Source: Formivibrio citricus
GTDB lineage: Bacteria; Pseudomonadota; Gammaproteobacteria; Burkholderiales; Chitinibacteraceae
NCBI RefSeq assembly: GCF_900115065.1
Contig: NZ_FOVE01000001.1
Location: 124,001 to 188,000 of the forward strand
DNA length: 64,000 nucleotides
Direction of reading: 5' to 3'
Shown here: positions 19,132 through 28,205 of the stretch, piece after piece
Position numbering within the stretch: position 1 is the stretch's first letter
Layout: each line of letters begins with the position of its first letter
Notes under the pieces: generated by a model
The model's input: only the letters and a program-made list of their open reading frames with translations
The model's database searches: none
What the model was told of the DNA's origin: nothing
Made by a program: the position numbers and the translations under genes

Positions 19132-19428
19132 TTATTTGACGACGCTGATTGTCGTGATCCTGTAACCGGTATTGCTGTTTTCCAGCGTGAACTTCACCTT
19201 CTGCCCCGTTGCCAAGCCCTTGGCGAGCTCCGGCTTGGCCAGCTTGAAGGGCATGGTCATGGCCGGCCATTGCAGGCTGGGGATCGGATCGTGTTTCAGC
19301 GTGACCGAAGCGGCCTTGGCGTCCACGGACTGGACGACACCCGTGCCTTCGGCCGACTGGGGCTGGGCGGCGTAGACCGGGGCGGCGAGGGCGGCGGAGA
19401 GGAGGGTTGCTTGCAGCCAGTGTTTCAT
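19132..19428 (-). CDS. cusF: Periplasmic copper/silver-binding protein CusF
   Basis: A 98-residue secreted metallochaperone starting at ATG 19428 with AGGAG just upstream. It has a signal peptide (about residues 1-20, ending VYAA) and the CusF beta-barrel. The metal site is visible as His in LKHDP followed by the WPAMTMPF motif (Trp plus two Met), the ligands for Cu(I)/Ag(I) in the E. coli protein. It is the last gene of the cus operon and would hand metal to CusB. Confidence 0.92.
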   Translation of the reverse strand: MKHWLQATLLSAALAAPVYAAQPQSAEGTGVVQSVDAKAASVTLKHDPIPSLQWPAMTMPFKLAKPELAKGLATGQKVKFTLENSNTGYRITTISVVK

Positions 19429-19467
19429 TTTGAAGCTCCTTTGCTTGAGTAAAATAGACAACAACTC

Positions 19468-19539
19468 ACCACAGAGTCACAGAGCCACAGAGGAGGCGAG
19501 AAAACATGTGTTTTCTCTGTGCCTCCGTGTCTCTGTGGT
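19468..19539. repeat. Compact ACCACAGAG-type inverted repeat between cusA and cusF
   Basis: A 72-base palindrome begins ACCACAGAG and ends CTCTGTGGT, with repeated ACAGAG units in each arm and centre AAAACATGTGTTTT. The same motif bounds the element at 49672-50117. It lies between two genes of one operon and should fold strongly in the mRNA. Confidence 0.8.
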
Positions 19540-19554
19540 TAAAAAATTTGCAAA

Positions 19555-22500
19555 TCAGTCTTTCAAATTCCGCCCCTTGACCCAGGAATAGATCGCCGGG
19601 ATCACCAGGAGGGTGAGGATCGTCGAGGACACCATGCCGCCGACCATCGGAGCGGCGATGCGGCGCATTACTTCCGAGCCGGTGCCGCTGCTCCACATGA
19701 TCGGCAACAGCCCGGCCATGATTGCGACGACCGTCATCATCTTCGGGCGCACGCGCTCGACCGCGCCTTCGATGATCGCGGCATACAGGTCTGCAGCGCC
19801 GGCTGACGCGCCTTCCCGTTCGCGTTGCTTGCGGATGGCTTCCCAGGCGTGGTCGAGGTAGATCAGCATCACCACGCCGGTTTCCGCCGCGACGCCGGCG
19901 AGCGCGATGAAACCCACGCCGACCGCGACCGAGAGGTTGTAGCCGAGCGCCCACAGCAGCCACACCCCGCCCACCAGCGCGAACGGCACCGAGAGCATCA
20001 CGATCAGGCTTTCGGTCATGCGCCGGAAGTTGAGGTAGAGCAGCAAGAAGATGATCGCGAGCGTGGCCGGAACCACGATCTTGAGCTTTTCCTTGGCGCG
20101 TTCCATGTACTCGAACTGGCCGCTCCACACCGCGTAATAGCCGGGCGTGAACTTTACCTGGCTGTTCACGACCCGGCGGGCTTCGTCCACGTAGCTGCCG
20201 ATGTCGCGGTCGCGGATGTCCACGTAGATGTAGGCCGAAAGCAGGCCGTTCTCGGTGCGGATGCCGGGCGTACCTTTCTCGATGCGGATGTCGGCGAGCT
20301 GGCCGAGCGGGATCATCGCCGCGCCACCCATGGTCGGGACCAGCACTTCGCGGGCGACGGCGTCCGGATCGTGGCGCAGTTCGCGCGGGTAGCGCACCGA
20401 TACGCCGAAGCGCTCGCGTCCTTCCACGGTGGTGGTGACCATTTCGCCGCCGAGCGCCGTAGCAATCACGTCCTGCACGTCGGAAACCAGCAGGCCATAG
20501 CGCGCGAGCTTGGCGCGGTCGGGCTCGATGGTCAGGTAGAAGCCGCCGGTGAGGCGTTCGGCAAACGCGCTGGTGGTGCCGGGAACGGTCTTGACCACGG
20601 CTTCGATGTCGCGCGCGGTGCGTTCGATCTCGGCCAGATCGCGCCCGAATACCTTGATGCCGATTGGCGTGCGGATGCCGGTCGAGAGCATGTCGAGCCG
20701 CGCCTTGATCGGCATGGTCCAGGCGTTCGAAACGCCCGGAATCTGCACGGCTTTATCCAGCTCGGCGATCAGCTTGTCCATGGTCATGCCTAGCCGCCAT
20801 TCCTTCTCTGGCTTGAGATTGACCACCGTTTCGAACATTTCCAGTGGTGCCGGGTCGGTGGCCGAATTGGCACGGCCGGCCTTGCCGAACACCGAGGCGA
20901 CTTCCGGGAAGCTCTTGATGATCTTGTCCTGCGTCTGCATCACCTCGGCTGCCTTGGTCACCGACATCCCCGGTAACGAGGCTGGCATATAGAGCAGCGT
21001 ACCTTCGTTGAGCACCGGCATGAACTCGCTGCCGAGTTTTGAGTACGGCCACCAGCTGATAGCCAACACCAGAACAGCCAGGGCAATGGTGGCCTTTTCC
21101 CAGCGCAGAACTGCAGTAATGAAGGGCCGGTAGGCCCAGATCAGGAAGCGGTTCACCGGGTTCTTGTGCTCAGGCATGATCTTGCCGCGCACGAAGAGCA
21201 GCATCAGCACCGGTACCAGCGTGACCGACAGGATCGCCGCACCCGCCATCGAGAAGGTCTTGGTGAATGCCAGCGGCGAGAACATGCGGCCTTCCTGCGA
21301 TTCCAGCGTGAACACCGGCAGGAACGAGACGGTGATGATCAAGAGCGAGAAGAACAACGCCGGGCCGACTTCGCGGCAGGCTTCGAACATGATCTTGGCC
21401 CGGTCGGCATCCGGCGGCGCGCGCTCGATATGCTTGTGCGCGTTTTCGATCATCACGATGGCCGCATCGACCATCGCGCCAACGGCAATGGCCACACCGC
21501 CCAGGCTCATGATGTTGGCGCTGACGTTCAGCGCGCGCATGCAGATAAAGGCAAACAGCACGCCCAGCGGCAATGTCAGGATCGCGACCAGCGCGCTCCT
21601 CGCATGCAGCAGGAACACCCCGCAGACCAGCGCCACGATCAGGCTTTCCTCAAGCAGCGTACCTTTGAGGTTTTCGATGGCGCGATGAATCAGTTCAGAG
21701 CGGTCATACACGGGAACGATGGATAATCCCTCGGGCAACGCGGCCTTGAGTTCGGTCAGCCGCGCTTTTACATTGTGGATGACCTCAAGTGCGTTTTCGC
21801 CCACCCGCGACATCACGATGCCGCCGACTACTTCGCCTTCGCCGTTGAGCTCGGCAATGCCGCGCCGCTCGTCCGGGCCGATTTCCACGCGCGCCACGTC
21901 TTGCAGCAGGATCGGTGTGCCCTCTTTGGCTTTCAGTACGATCTGGCGCAGGTCGTCCGCGCCGCGCAGATAGCCCTTGCCACGCACCATGTACTCGGTT
22001 TCGGCCAGCTCGATCACGCGCCCGCCGACATCCTGGTTGCTGCGACGGATCGCCTCGTTGACCTGCATCAGGGGAATGCCGTAGGCGCGCAGCTTCACCG
22101 GATCGACCGTGACTTGGTACTGCTTCACGAAGCCGCCGATGCCGGCGACCTCGGCCACGCCCTGCGCCTTGGTGAGCTGATAGCGCAGGAACCAGTCCTG
22201 CACCGTGCGCTGCTCGGCCAGATCCTGTTTCTGGGACATCAGTGCGTACTGGTAAACCCAGCCCACGCCGGTCGCATCCGGGCCGAGGCTTGGCGTGACC
22301 CCCTTGGGCAGTTTGCCGGCGGCGGTGTTCAGGTATTCCAGCACCCGCGAACGTGCCCAGTAAAGATCGACGTTATCTTCAAAGATCACATAGACAAACG
22401 AAGCACCGAAGAACGAGAAGCCGCGCACGACCTTGGCCTTCGGCACCGAGAGCATCGCGGTGACGAGCGGGTAGGTGACTTGGTCCTCGACCACCTGCGG

Positions 22501-22671
22501 CCCCTGGCCGCTGTATTCGCTGTAGACGATGACCTGCGTGTCCGAGAGATCGGGCAGGGCGTCGAGCGGTGTCTTGTGTATTGCCCAAGTTCCGGCCAAT
22601 ACCAGCACCGCGGTCAGCAGAAGCACCAGAAAGCGGTTCTTCAGCGACCAGTCGATGATTTTCTCCAACAT
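19555..22671 (-). CDS. cusA: Copper/silver RND efflux pump CusA
   Basis: A heavy-metal RND transporter (1038 residues from ATG 22671, with GGAGG upstream). It starts MLEKIIDWSLKNRF and has PLDALPDLSDTQV, typical of the CusA/CzcA class. The conserved acidic TM4 segment is AVGAMVDAAIVMIENAHKH. The subtype is CusA rather than CzcA because of similarity along the protein, the Met-rich periplasmic region and the linked cusF. It follows cusB by two bases and exports Cu(I)/Ag(I) from periplasm and cytoplasm through CusC. Confidence 0.94.
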   Translation of the reverse strand: MLEKIIDWSLKNRFLVLLLTAVLVLAGTWAIHKTPLDALPDLSDTQVIVYSEYSGQGPQVVEDQVTYPLVTAMLSVPKAKVVRGFSFFGASFVYVIFEDNVDLYWARSRVLEYLNTAAGKLPKGVTPSLGPDATGVGWVYQYALMSQKQDLAEQRTVQDWFLRYQLTKAQGVAEVAGIGGFVKQYQVTVDPVKLRAYGIPLMQVNEAIRRSNQDVGGRVIELAETEYMVRGKGYLRGADDLRQIVLKAKEGTPILLQDVARVEIGPDERRGIAELNGEGEVVGGIVMSRVGENALEVIHNVKARLTELKAALPEGLSIVPVYDRSELIHRAIENLKGTLLEESLIVALVCGVFLLHARSALVAILTLPLGVLFAFICMRALNVSANIMSLGGVAIAVGAMVDAAIVMIENAHKHIERAPPDADRAKIMFEACREVGPALFFSLLIITVSFLPVFTLESQEGRMFSPLAFTKTFSMAGAAILSVTLVPVLMLLFVRGKIMPEHKNPVNRFLIWAYRPFITAVLRWEKATIALAVLVLAISWWPYSKLGSEFMPVLNEGTLLYMPASLPGMSVTKAAEVMQTQDKIIKSFPEVASVFGKAGRANSATDPAPLEMFETVVNLKPEKEWRLGMTMDKLIAELDKAVQIPGVSNAWTMPIKARLDMLSTGIRTPIGIKVFGRDLAEIERTARDIEAVVKTVPGTTSAFAERLTGGFYLTIEPDRAKLARYGLLVSDVQDVIATALGGEMVTTTVEGRERFGVSVRYPRELRHDPDAVAREVLVPTMGGAAMIPLGQLADIRIEKGTPGIRTENGLLSAYIYVDIRDRDIGSYVDEARRVVNSQVKFTPGYYAVWSGQFEYMERAKEKLKIVVPATLAIIFLLLYLNFRRMTESLIVMLSVPFALVGGVWLLWALGYNLSVAVGVGFIALAGVAAETGVVMLIYLDHAWEAIRKQREREGASAGAADLYAAIIEGAVERVRPKMMTVVAIMAGLLPIMWSSGTGSEVMRRIAAPMVGGMVSSTILTLLVIPAIYSWVKGRNLKD

Positions 22672-22673
22672 GG

Positions 22674-24173
22674 TCAATGGCCTCCGTGCGGATTGGCTGC
22701 GGGTTTGGACGCGCTCGTTTCCGTGTCGGCGCGGGGCGCAGCCGGAACGGCCGGCGCCTGCGTACCGGGTTGAGCCGTACTACCGCCATGGGCATGTCCC
22801 AAGCCGCCGACCGCCGCCTTGAGGTTGCTCTCGGCGTCGATCAGGAAGTTGGCCGAGACGACCACCTGTTCGCCTTCGCCCAGACCGGATTGCACCGCAA
22901 TCAGCCCCTTGCCGCGCTGGCCGAGCTTCACTTCGCGCGCTTCGAAGCGGCCTTCACCCAAGCTCACCAGCACAATCTGGCGCTGGCCAGAATCGATCAC
23001 GGCGGTATCAGGCACGACGAGCGCCTTGCCGCTGCTGCGCCCGGCCAGTTCGGCCTGAGCGTAGAGGCCCGGTTTCAGCTTGTTGCCGGGGTTGGCGAGC
23101 ACCACGCGCACCTTGGCGGTCCGCGTTTCGGTGTTGAGCGTCGGGTAGACGAAATCGACCTTGCCGGAGAAGGTTTCGCCCGGCCAGGCGTCGAGCGTGA
23201 CTTTCACTGTGCCGCCTTTCTGCGCTGCGGCCAGATCCTGCTCGGCGATGTCGAGCAGCAGCCAGACGCGCGAGAGATCGGCGATCTTGAACAGGGCCTC
23301 GCCCGGCATGAAACGCTTGCCGAGTCCTGCCATCTTTTCCAGGATCACCCCGCCCACCGGCGCTCGGTAGGCTACGGTGCGGCGCGGCTCCCCGCCTTTT
23401 TGCAGGCGGGCGATCTCGTCGGCCGGGACTTCCCATTGCTTCAGGCGCGCAAGGCTGCTTTCGGTCAGCCGTGCCATGCCTTGGCGTGCATCGCTGCCGG
23501 CCCCCGCGAGGCTGCTGGCGCCCTGGACCGCCAACCGGTATTCCTGCTGGGCGGCGTAGATGTCGGGGCTGTAGGCTTCGAACAGCACTTGGCCGCGTGC
23601 TACACCATCGCCCACGGCACTGGCGGGAAGGCGCTCGATCCAGCCCTCGAAGCGCGGCGAAACGGAGACCACGCTCCGTTCATCGACCTCGATCTTGCCT
23701 ACGGTGCGTACGTTGCGGCCGGTTTCCTGCATTGCGACTGCCACGGTCTTCACGCCCAGACGCTGGATTTTTTCCGGCGTGATGCGCACGAAATTCGGGC
23801 CGGCGACTTCGCTCTCGTAGACCGGGATGTAGTCCATACCCATGCTGTCTTTCTTGGGCTCGGGCGAGGTATCGGGCAGGCCCATCGGGTTGCGGTAAAA
23901 CACGATTTTGCCTTTGCCGGCCTCCGCGCTGCCGGTTTCTTCGCCCTCGTAAACCGGAATGTAGTCCATGCCCATGCTGTCCTTCTTGGGCACGGGCGAG
24001 GTATCGGGCAGCCCCATCGGGTTACGGTAGTAGAGGATTTTCTTGGCGCCGGCAGGAGCGCTGGCTGTCGCGGCGCCATGTTTGCCGGCCTGTTGCTGGC
24101 CCAGCCAGTAGCCGCCAGCGCTGAGCGCGACGGCAACGGCGGCGGACAAGGCGATCCGAGTTGGCTGGTTCAT
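22674..24173 (-). CDS. cusB: Copper/silver efflux adaptor CusB with two heavy-metal-binding repeats
   Basis: A 499-residue membrane fusion protein. After an N-terminal signal anchor, two nearly identical heavy-metal-binding domains occur in tandem (about residues 44-78 and 86-118), each with the pattern YRNPMGLPDTSP..KKDSMGMDYIPVY. CusB-type proteins usually have one such domain. The adaptor body follows (lipoyl, hairpin, barrel), and the C-terminus is His-rich (HAHGG, NPHGGH). It begins one base after the cusC stop and connects CusA with CusC, receiving metal from CusF. Confidence 0.93.
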   Translation of the reverse strand: MNQPTRIALSAAVAVALSAGGYWLGQQQAGKHGAATASAPAGAKKILYYRNPMGLPDTSPVPKKDSMGMDYIPVYEGEETGSAEAGKGKIVFYRNPMGLPDTSPEPKKDSMGMDYIPVYESEVAGPNFVRITPEKIQRLGVKTVAVAMQETGRNVRTVGKIEVDERSVVSVSPRFEGWIERLPASAVGDGVARGQVLFEAYSPDIYAAQQEYRLAVQGASSLAGAGSDARQGMARLTESSLARLKQWEVPADEIARLQKGGEPRRTVAYRAPVGGVILEKMAGLGKRFMPGEALFKIADLSRVWLLLDIAEQDLAAAQKGGTVKVTLDAWPGETFSGKVDFVYPTLNTETRTAKVRVVLANPGNKLKPGLYAQAELAGRSSGKALVVPDTAVIDSGQRQIVLVSLGEGRFEAREVKLGQRGKGLIAVQSGLGEGEQVVVSANFLIDAESNLKAAVGGLGHAHGGSTAQPGTQAPAVPAAPRADTETSASKPAANPHGGH

Positions 24174-24174
24174 G

Positions 24175-25431
24175 TTATTGGTCCCCCATCATTTTTTGCA
24201 GGCCGCTCGCGGCGGTAAAGGTGTCGACTTCGGCCATCAGGCGCATCTGGCGCAGGCGGCGGATCTGTTGCTGGGCTTCGAGCAGCATGGAAAATTCGCT
24301 GCGCCCCGCCGCGTAGCCGGCCAGCGCCGATTGCAGCGTGAGCTCGGCTTGCGGCAGCAGGGTCTTGTCGAGGAGTTCAAGCTGGCGTTGTGCCGTGCCG
24401 GCCATCGCATTCATTTGCTGGACGTCGCGCTCGATCATGCGCAGGCGGTTTTGCTCGTCGGCTTGCGCTTTCATCAGCATGGCCAGCGCTTCGCTCTGCT
24501 CGGCGTTCTTGGCGCCTTGCTGCAACGGAATCTGGAATTCCAGCATCAGGCCGTAGTTGGTCAGCTTGTTGCCCATCTGCTTGCCCGAAACACCGACATT
24601 GAGACCGGGGCGGCTGTTGAGCCGCGCCAGATCAAGCCTGGCGCGGGCCGCCTCGATTTCCTTGCGCACGGCGGCGAGCTCCGGATTGCGCGCCCTGGCT
24701 TCGTCGAGCCAGGTCGAGGCATCCTTGCCCGGAACCGGCGCAGGCAGTTGCTGCGGCGCGCCCTTGAGTTCGGACGGGGCCACGTTGAGCCAGGCGGCCA
24801 GCGCGGCGCGGGATTGTTCCACGCTGTTTTGCAGGCCCAGCGCCTCGTTGGCCAGCATCGAGAGCTCCATTTGCAGGCGCAGCGCTTCCGACTGCATGGC
24901 CTTGCCGACGGCGTAGCGCTGGCTGGCCGACATCTCCATCTGCCGCAACAGCGCGGCCTGCTCGCGGTTGATGCGCAGGCTGGCCAATGCCCGATACCAC
25001 TGGGCATACGCTTGCCGGATCTCGGCGCGCAACTGGGCGCGGGTGCTGACGACGGTGTTGCCGGCTGCGTCCGCGCTCGCTTGTGCCGCCTGCGCCTTGA
25101 GATCGCGCTTGCCCCACAGCGGCAACGGCTGCGTCAGCGTGTATTGCATCGCGCCGACTTCATTGGGCGCAAGCGTGGGCCGGTTCTTGTCGATGTCCAT
25201 CCATTCGACCTTGAACATCGGGTCTTCCAGCGCGCCTGCCATGGTGACCTGCTGCTGGCGCGCCTGCGCCTCGAAGCGCATGGCGTTGACCATCGGGCTG
25301 TTGTTCTCGGCCCAGTTCAGGAGTTCGGGCAGGCTGCTGCCGAAACCGGAGGGAACGGGTTCGGTTGCCTGGGCCGATACGGCGAGCAGCAGCGACAGCG
25401 CAACAGCCCGTGCTTTGCGGAAATTTTTCAT
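24175..25431 (-). CDS. cusC: TolC-family outer-membrane factor of the Cus system
   Basis: A 418-residue TolC-like channel with a cleaved signal peptide (about 1-22, ending AQAT) and no lipobox. Two TolC-type repeats are seen, rich in Ala/Gln/Arg coiled-coil helices. It is the first of the three efflux genes (cusC-cusB-cusA), each separated by one or two bases. Its similarity to E. coli CusC is modest; the name rests mainly on position. Confidence 0.85.
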   Translation of the reverse strand: MKNFRKARAVALSLLLAVSAQATEPVPSGFGSSLPELLNWAENNSPMVNAMRFEAQARQQQVTMAGALEDPMFKVEWMDIDKNRPTLAPNEVGAMQYTLTQPLPLWGKRDLKAQAAQASADAAGNTVVSTRAQLRAEIRQAYAQWYRALASLRINREQAALLRQMEMSASQRYAVGKAMQSEALRLQMELSMLANEALGLQNSVEQSRAALAAWLNVAPSELKGAPQQLPAPVPGKDASTWLDEARARNPELAAVRKEIEAARARLDLARLNSRPGLNVGVSGKQMGNKLTNYGLMLEFQIPLQQGAKNAEQSEALAMLMKAQADEQNRLRMIERDVQQMNAMAGTAQRQLELLDKTLLPQAELTLQSALAGYAAGRSEFSMLLEAQQQIRRLRQMRLMAEVDTFTAASGLQKMMGDQ

Positions 25432-25452
25432 GATTGCCTCGCAATGCCTGGA

Positions 25453-25473
25453 AGGCGTGCCCGAGGCACGCCT
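25453..25473. other. Small perfect hairpin upstream of cusC
   Basis: AGGCGTGC and GCACGCCT pair perfectly around CCGAG, 22 bases upstream of the cusC start and inside the presumed leader. No T-run follows, so it is more likely an mRNA structure between two operon genes than a terminator. Confidence 0.4.
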
Positions 25474-25505
25474 ATTCCAAGCTAGTCGATTTCAGCGTGT
25501 CAGGC

Positions 25506-25787
25506 TCAGTGAACGTGTGTCGTGTCGTGCTGTGTACCGGCTTCCTTGGCCGGCTCGGCCTTGGATGGGGCAGTCTTGCACGATGCGGAGCAGGCTTTGC
25601 AGGGCATGTCATGCGTACCGCCCTGCATGTGCTTCATGTCGTGCTTTATTGCATGCGGCATGCTGGCTGCCTGGGCGTGTTTGGCTTGATGCGTCTTGCA
25701 CGGCGAATCGTGTGCTTCGGCTGCGAGGGCGGAATGGGAGGTGGCGCCGATCAATGCGGCGAACGAAAGGGCGAACAGCTTGTTCAT
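25506..25787 (-). CDS. Small secreted His/Met/Cys-rich protein, probable metal binder
   Basis: A 93-residue protein from ATG 25787 with AAGGAA upstream. It has a signal peptide (MNKLFALSFAALIGATSHSALAA). The mature part is dominated by His, Met and Cys (KHDMKHMQGG, DMPCKACSASCK) and ends HDTTHVH. Composition and position directly upstream of cusC suggest a periplasmic copper or silver buffer. No named family is recognised. Confidence 0.75.
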   Translation of the reverse strand: MNKLFALSFAALIGATSHSALAAEAHDSPCKTHQAKHAQAASMPHAIKHDMKHMQGGTHDMPCKACSASCKTAPSKAEPAKEAGTQHDTTHVH

Positions 25788-25883
25788 GATGTGTTCCTTC
25801 AAAAAATTGATTCGATGGACGAGGCGCACTTGCGCATGGCGCAGGCGCATCGGTTCACCAGCGGCGCTGGTGGAACAGGCGAA

Positions 25884-26240
25884 TCAAAGGCTTGAAGGAG
25901 GTCGCGATGGCGTTTCCAGCGCGATGCTGGAGAAGGAGACGGAAGAGGGGAGGTGGTACGTGAAACCGGGCAGGGAAGGCAGGGCAATGCTCGGTCTGAC
26001 CAGCGGTACCAAGCAATGCATCAGGCAGTTGCCGGTATCGCAGCTCTTGGTCACCCCTGCCGATTTTTCCCCCGCGTCCGTTGCGGAAACGTCTTGCACG
26101 TCATGGCAATGGTGAGAGGACGCGGATTGCATCTCATGCGCTTCGTGCCCCTGCATCTGCACAGGTGCCGACGCGCTCACCCAAGCCGGGTAGAGCGCCA
26201 GCAGGCACAACAGAAGGGGGAGAAGTCGCTTGAGAATCAT
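25884..26240 (-). CDS. Small secreted His/Cys-containing protein upstream of the cus genes
   Basis: A 118-residue protein with a signal peptide (MILKRLLPLLLCLLALYPAWVSAS) and a metal-ligand-rich middle (HEAHEM, SSHHCHDV, CDTGNCLMHC). The C-terminal third is hydrophobic and Ser-rich without clear motifs. It resembles small copper-locus proteins that precede efflux genes in betaproteobacteria, but I cannot name a family. It reads toward the cus genes and is probably the first gene of that unit. Confidence 0.65.
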   Translation of the reverse strand: MILKRLLPLLLCLLALYPAWVSASAPVQMQGHEAHEMQSASSHHCHDVQDVSATDAGEKSAGVTKSCDTGNCLMHCLVPLVRPSIALPSLPGFTYHLPSSVSFSSIALETPSRPPSSL

Positions 26241-26300
26241 TCTTGTATGCTACACCGCTCGTTTTGAAAATGCCACCGTGGGGCTCTTCTTGCGCGCCTT

Positions 26301-26444
26301 AGAACCTGTTCACGCTCTTGCTGCGAAGCCGTGATCGGGGCTCATGCGCTGCTCAAAATCCTCATGTACTACTTGTACACTCCGGTTTTTGCGCTGCTCT
26401 TCACCTCGCTGACGGCCTCTCGCGACAGAGCGTAAACAGGTTCT
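26301..26444. repeat. 144-base element with terminal inverted repeats
   Basis: The ends are AGAACCTGTTCACGCTCT and the inverse of AGAACCTGTTTACGCTCT (17 of 18 identical). The interior has no gene. The right end meets the stop codon of the diguanylate cyclase gene. It has the form of a small non-autonomous mobile element or dispersed repeat; no target duplication was identified. Confidence 0.65.
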
Positions 26445-27964
26445 TACTCCGGTGCCGGTGAATTTCCGGTTTTCTTGGCACGCTTGTCCTCATACATCAA
26501 ATGATCTGCAGTCGTGATGAATTCGTCCACGTTAGATGGTTTTACCGTTTTGTATTCGCAGAGTCCGTAACTAATACCCAAAAGATAAGGCTTGTCGCCG
26601 TTACGGTTGATCTGATGAATCAAGCTCTCTATCCGGTTCATGACGTTGCGAGCAGCGGCTTCGTCGCAGTCCGGCAAGATAATCAGAAATTCATCGCCAC
26701 CCAAGCGGGCTGCAGTGTCGTGGGCGCGGATGATTTCGCGAATGGCACGGGAGGCGGTTTTGATCATCCAGTCGCCCTCGGAGTGTCCATAGGTATCGTT
26801 GACGCGTTTTAGATCGTTGATGTCGACAAAACAGATGGTCAAAGGGCGCTGGCTGCGTTTGCTACGTTCAAATTCCATGCCAAGAATGTCGATGCCGGTT
26901 CGACGGTTGGCTAATCCGGTCATGTCGTCGGTGGTGGCGCGGTAGCGCAGGATGTCCTCGGCCTCTTTTAGATGCGTGATGTCGGTGAGCCCTACCACAA
27001 TCGTGTTCTGCTTGTTGAACAGCAGCTCGTGCGCAGACAACAGAACAATGTAGAACTTGCCATTCTGTGTCTTGATGCCAACTTCATAATTCTGAACAGA
27101 TGGTTTTTTCTTGAGCAAGGTAGTCAGTTCCTTGATGCGATCTGCGTCTGCATCAAGGAAAGCATCAAGGTGTGACCCGCCAGTTTCTTTGTCTTGCAGG
27201 CCTAGCATGTCGCGGGCGTGAACATTCAGTTGAATCAGCCCCAGATCATCGCCGCGCACTTGCAGCATCGCTGTGGGGGCGGTTTCAAACAGTCGACGCA
27301 AATTTTCTTCACTGTCGCGCAGGAGGAGCATGTCTTCACGAATCTTGCGTTCGGCAGGCATGAAAATAAACCGCGCTTCCAGCGCCAGAACCAGCAAGGT
27401 GAAAAGCAGTATCCCGATTTCAACGTGCTTGATCACATTGATGCGATCTTTGGCTTCCTGGTCGTACAGAAAAACGATTTCGTCCATGCCTTTTAGAAAC
27501 GTTTTTTCGTTATCGCGAATTTGCGCAATTTCTTCCGGAAAGGCTGTCTTGTCTACTTGCTTGGCGATTTGGGTTGCGGCGCTCAGGATGGCCTGGTGGT
27601 TCGCCTCAATGCTTGCGAACAAAGCCTTGATCTTGGAGCTGTTATTTCCGGGCAGACCGAGTGCAGCATCGCCAAACTGCAACCCCTTGTGCGAGGATGC
27701 CCAGAGTTTGATCGAGAGTTGCAACTCATCTCGGTAATGCTGGCGAATGGTTTCGTTTTCTGCGGTATTGATTCCGAGCGCACACTTGTTGATGCGCTGG
27801 CTCAACATACGCTGACGCCCCGCGATGTTGACGACGCGCGAATCGTCCTCCCCCTTCATTACCGTAATCTGAATGATGAGCTGACTAATGATCGCGAGGG
27901 CCGCAATCAGGCTGAGAGCCAGGATGTAACGACGCTTCAGCGTGACATCAAAATTTTTGACCAT
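26444..27964 (-). CDS. Membrane diguanylate cyclase with NarX-like sensor, PAS and GGDEF domains
   Basis: A 506-residue protein. A membrane helix (about 13-33) precedes a periplasmic four-helix domain of the PilJ/NarX-type N-terminal family, shown by VVNIAGRQRMLSQRINK. A second helix (about 178-200), a PAS domain (about 215-335) and a GGDEF domain (340-500) follow. The active-site signature ARLGGDEFLII is intact, so c-di-GMP synthesis is expected. It has a ribosome site (GAGGAG) and is probably monocistronic. Confidence 0.92.
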   Translation of the reverse strand: MVKNFDVTLKRRYILALSLIAALAIISQLIIQITVMKGEDDSRVVNIAGRQRMLSQRINKCALGINTAENETIRQHYRDELQLSIKLWASSHKGLQFGDAALGLPGNNSSKIKALFASIEANHQAILSAATQIAKQVDKTAFPEEIAQIRDNEKTFLKGMDEIVFLYDQEAKDRINVIKHVEIGILLFTLLVLALEARFIFMPAERKIREDMLLLRDSEENLRRLFETAPTAMLQVRGDDLGLIQLNVHARDMLGLQDKETGGSHLDAFLDADADRIKELTTLLKKKPSVQNYEVGIKTQNGKFYIVLLSAHELLFNKQNTIVVGLTDITHLKEAEDILRYRATTDDMTGLANRRTGIDILGMEFERSKRSQRPLTICFVDINDLKRVNDTYGHSEGDWMIKTASRAIREIIRAHDTAARLGGDEFLIILPDCDEAAARNVMNRIESLIHQINRNGDKPYLLGISYGLCEYKTVKPSNVDEFITTADHLMYEDKRAKKTGNSPAPE

Positions 27965-28077
27965 GTATATCCCCGCTCCTCTGGGGCGTCATTTTCAGTA
28001 GGTCGTTCACAAAGTATAAGCTCGATGCAAGCAAATATCCTCCGTCTTGGCCAAGAGTACAGGAGGGGGCGTTTCGT

Positions 28078-28189
28078 CTCGCCAAGTATCCGCGCCTTGT
28101 TGCGCTTCTCTGTGCCTTCCAGGGGGGGCGTGCTGCATGCTGCACTGGACAAGAAAAATGCCGTTCACCAGGCTGAAGTGAACGGCATT
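28078..28189. repeat. Dispersed ~110-base repeat, copy 1
   Basis: This stretch runs from CTCGCCAAGTATCCGC to the hairpin at 28157-28189 and matches 49905-50017 in the same orientation at roughly 85% by eye (GCGTGCTGCATGC, CAAGAAAAATGCCGTTCAC and GGCTGAAGTGA are shared). Both copies lie just downstream of a minus-strand gene. No convincing coding content. Confidence 0.75.
28157..28189 (-). terminator. Intrinsic terminator of prmB
   Basis: Perfect 12-base arms AATGCCGTTCAC / GTGAACGGCATT flank a 9-base loop; on the minus strand the stem runs into TTTTTCTT. It lies 17 bases after the prmB stop. Confidence 0.85.
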
Positions 28190-28205
28190 GCAATGGGGGC
28201 TGCGC

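Noticed and set aside
27937-28193. Small minus-strand open frames containing SAACSTPPLEG
   Set aside because: They lie in the dispersed repeat and prmB terminator region and are likely spurious translations of the repeat.
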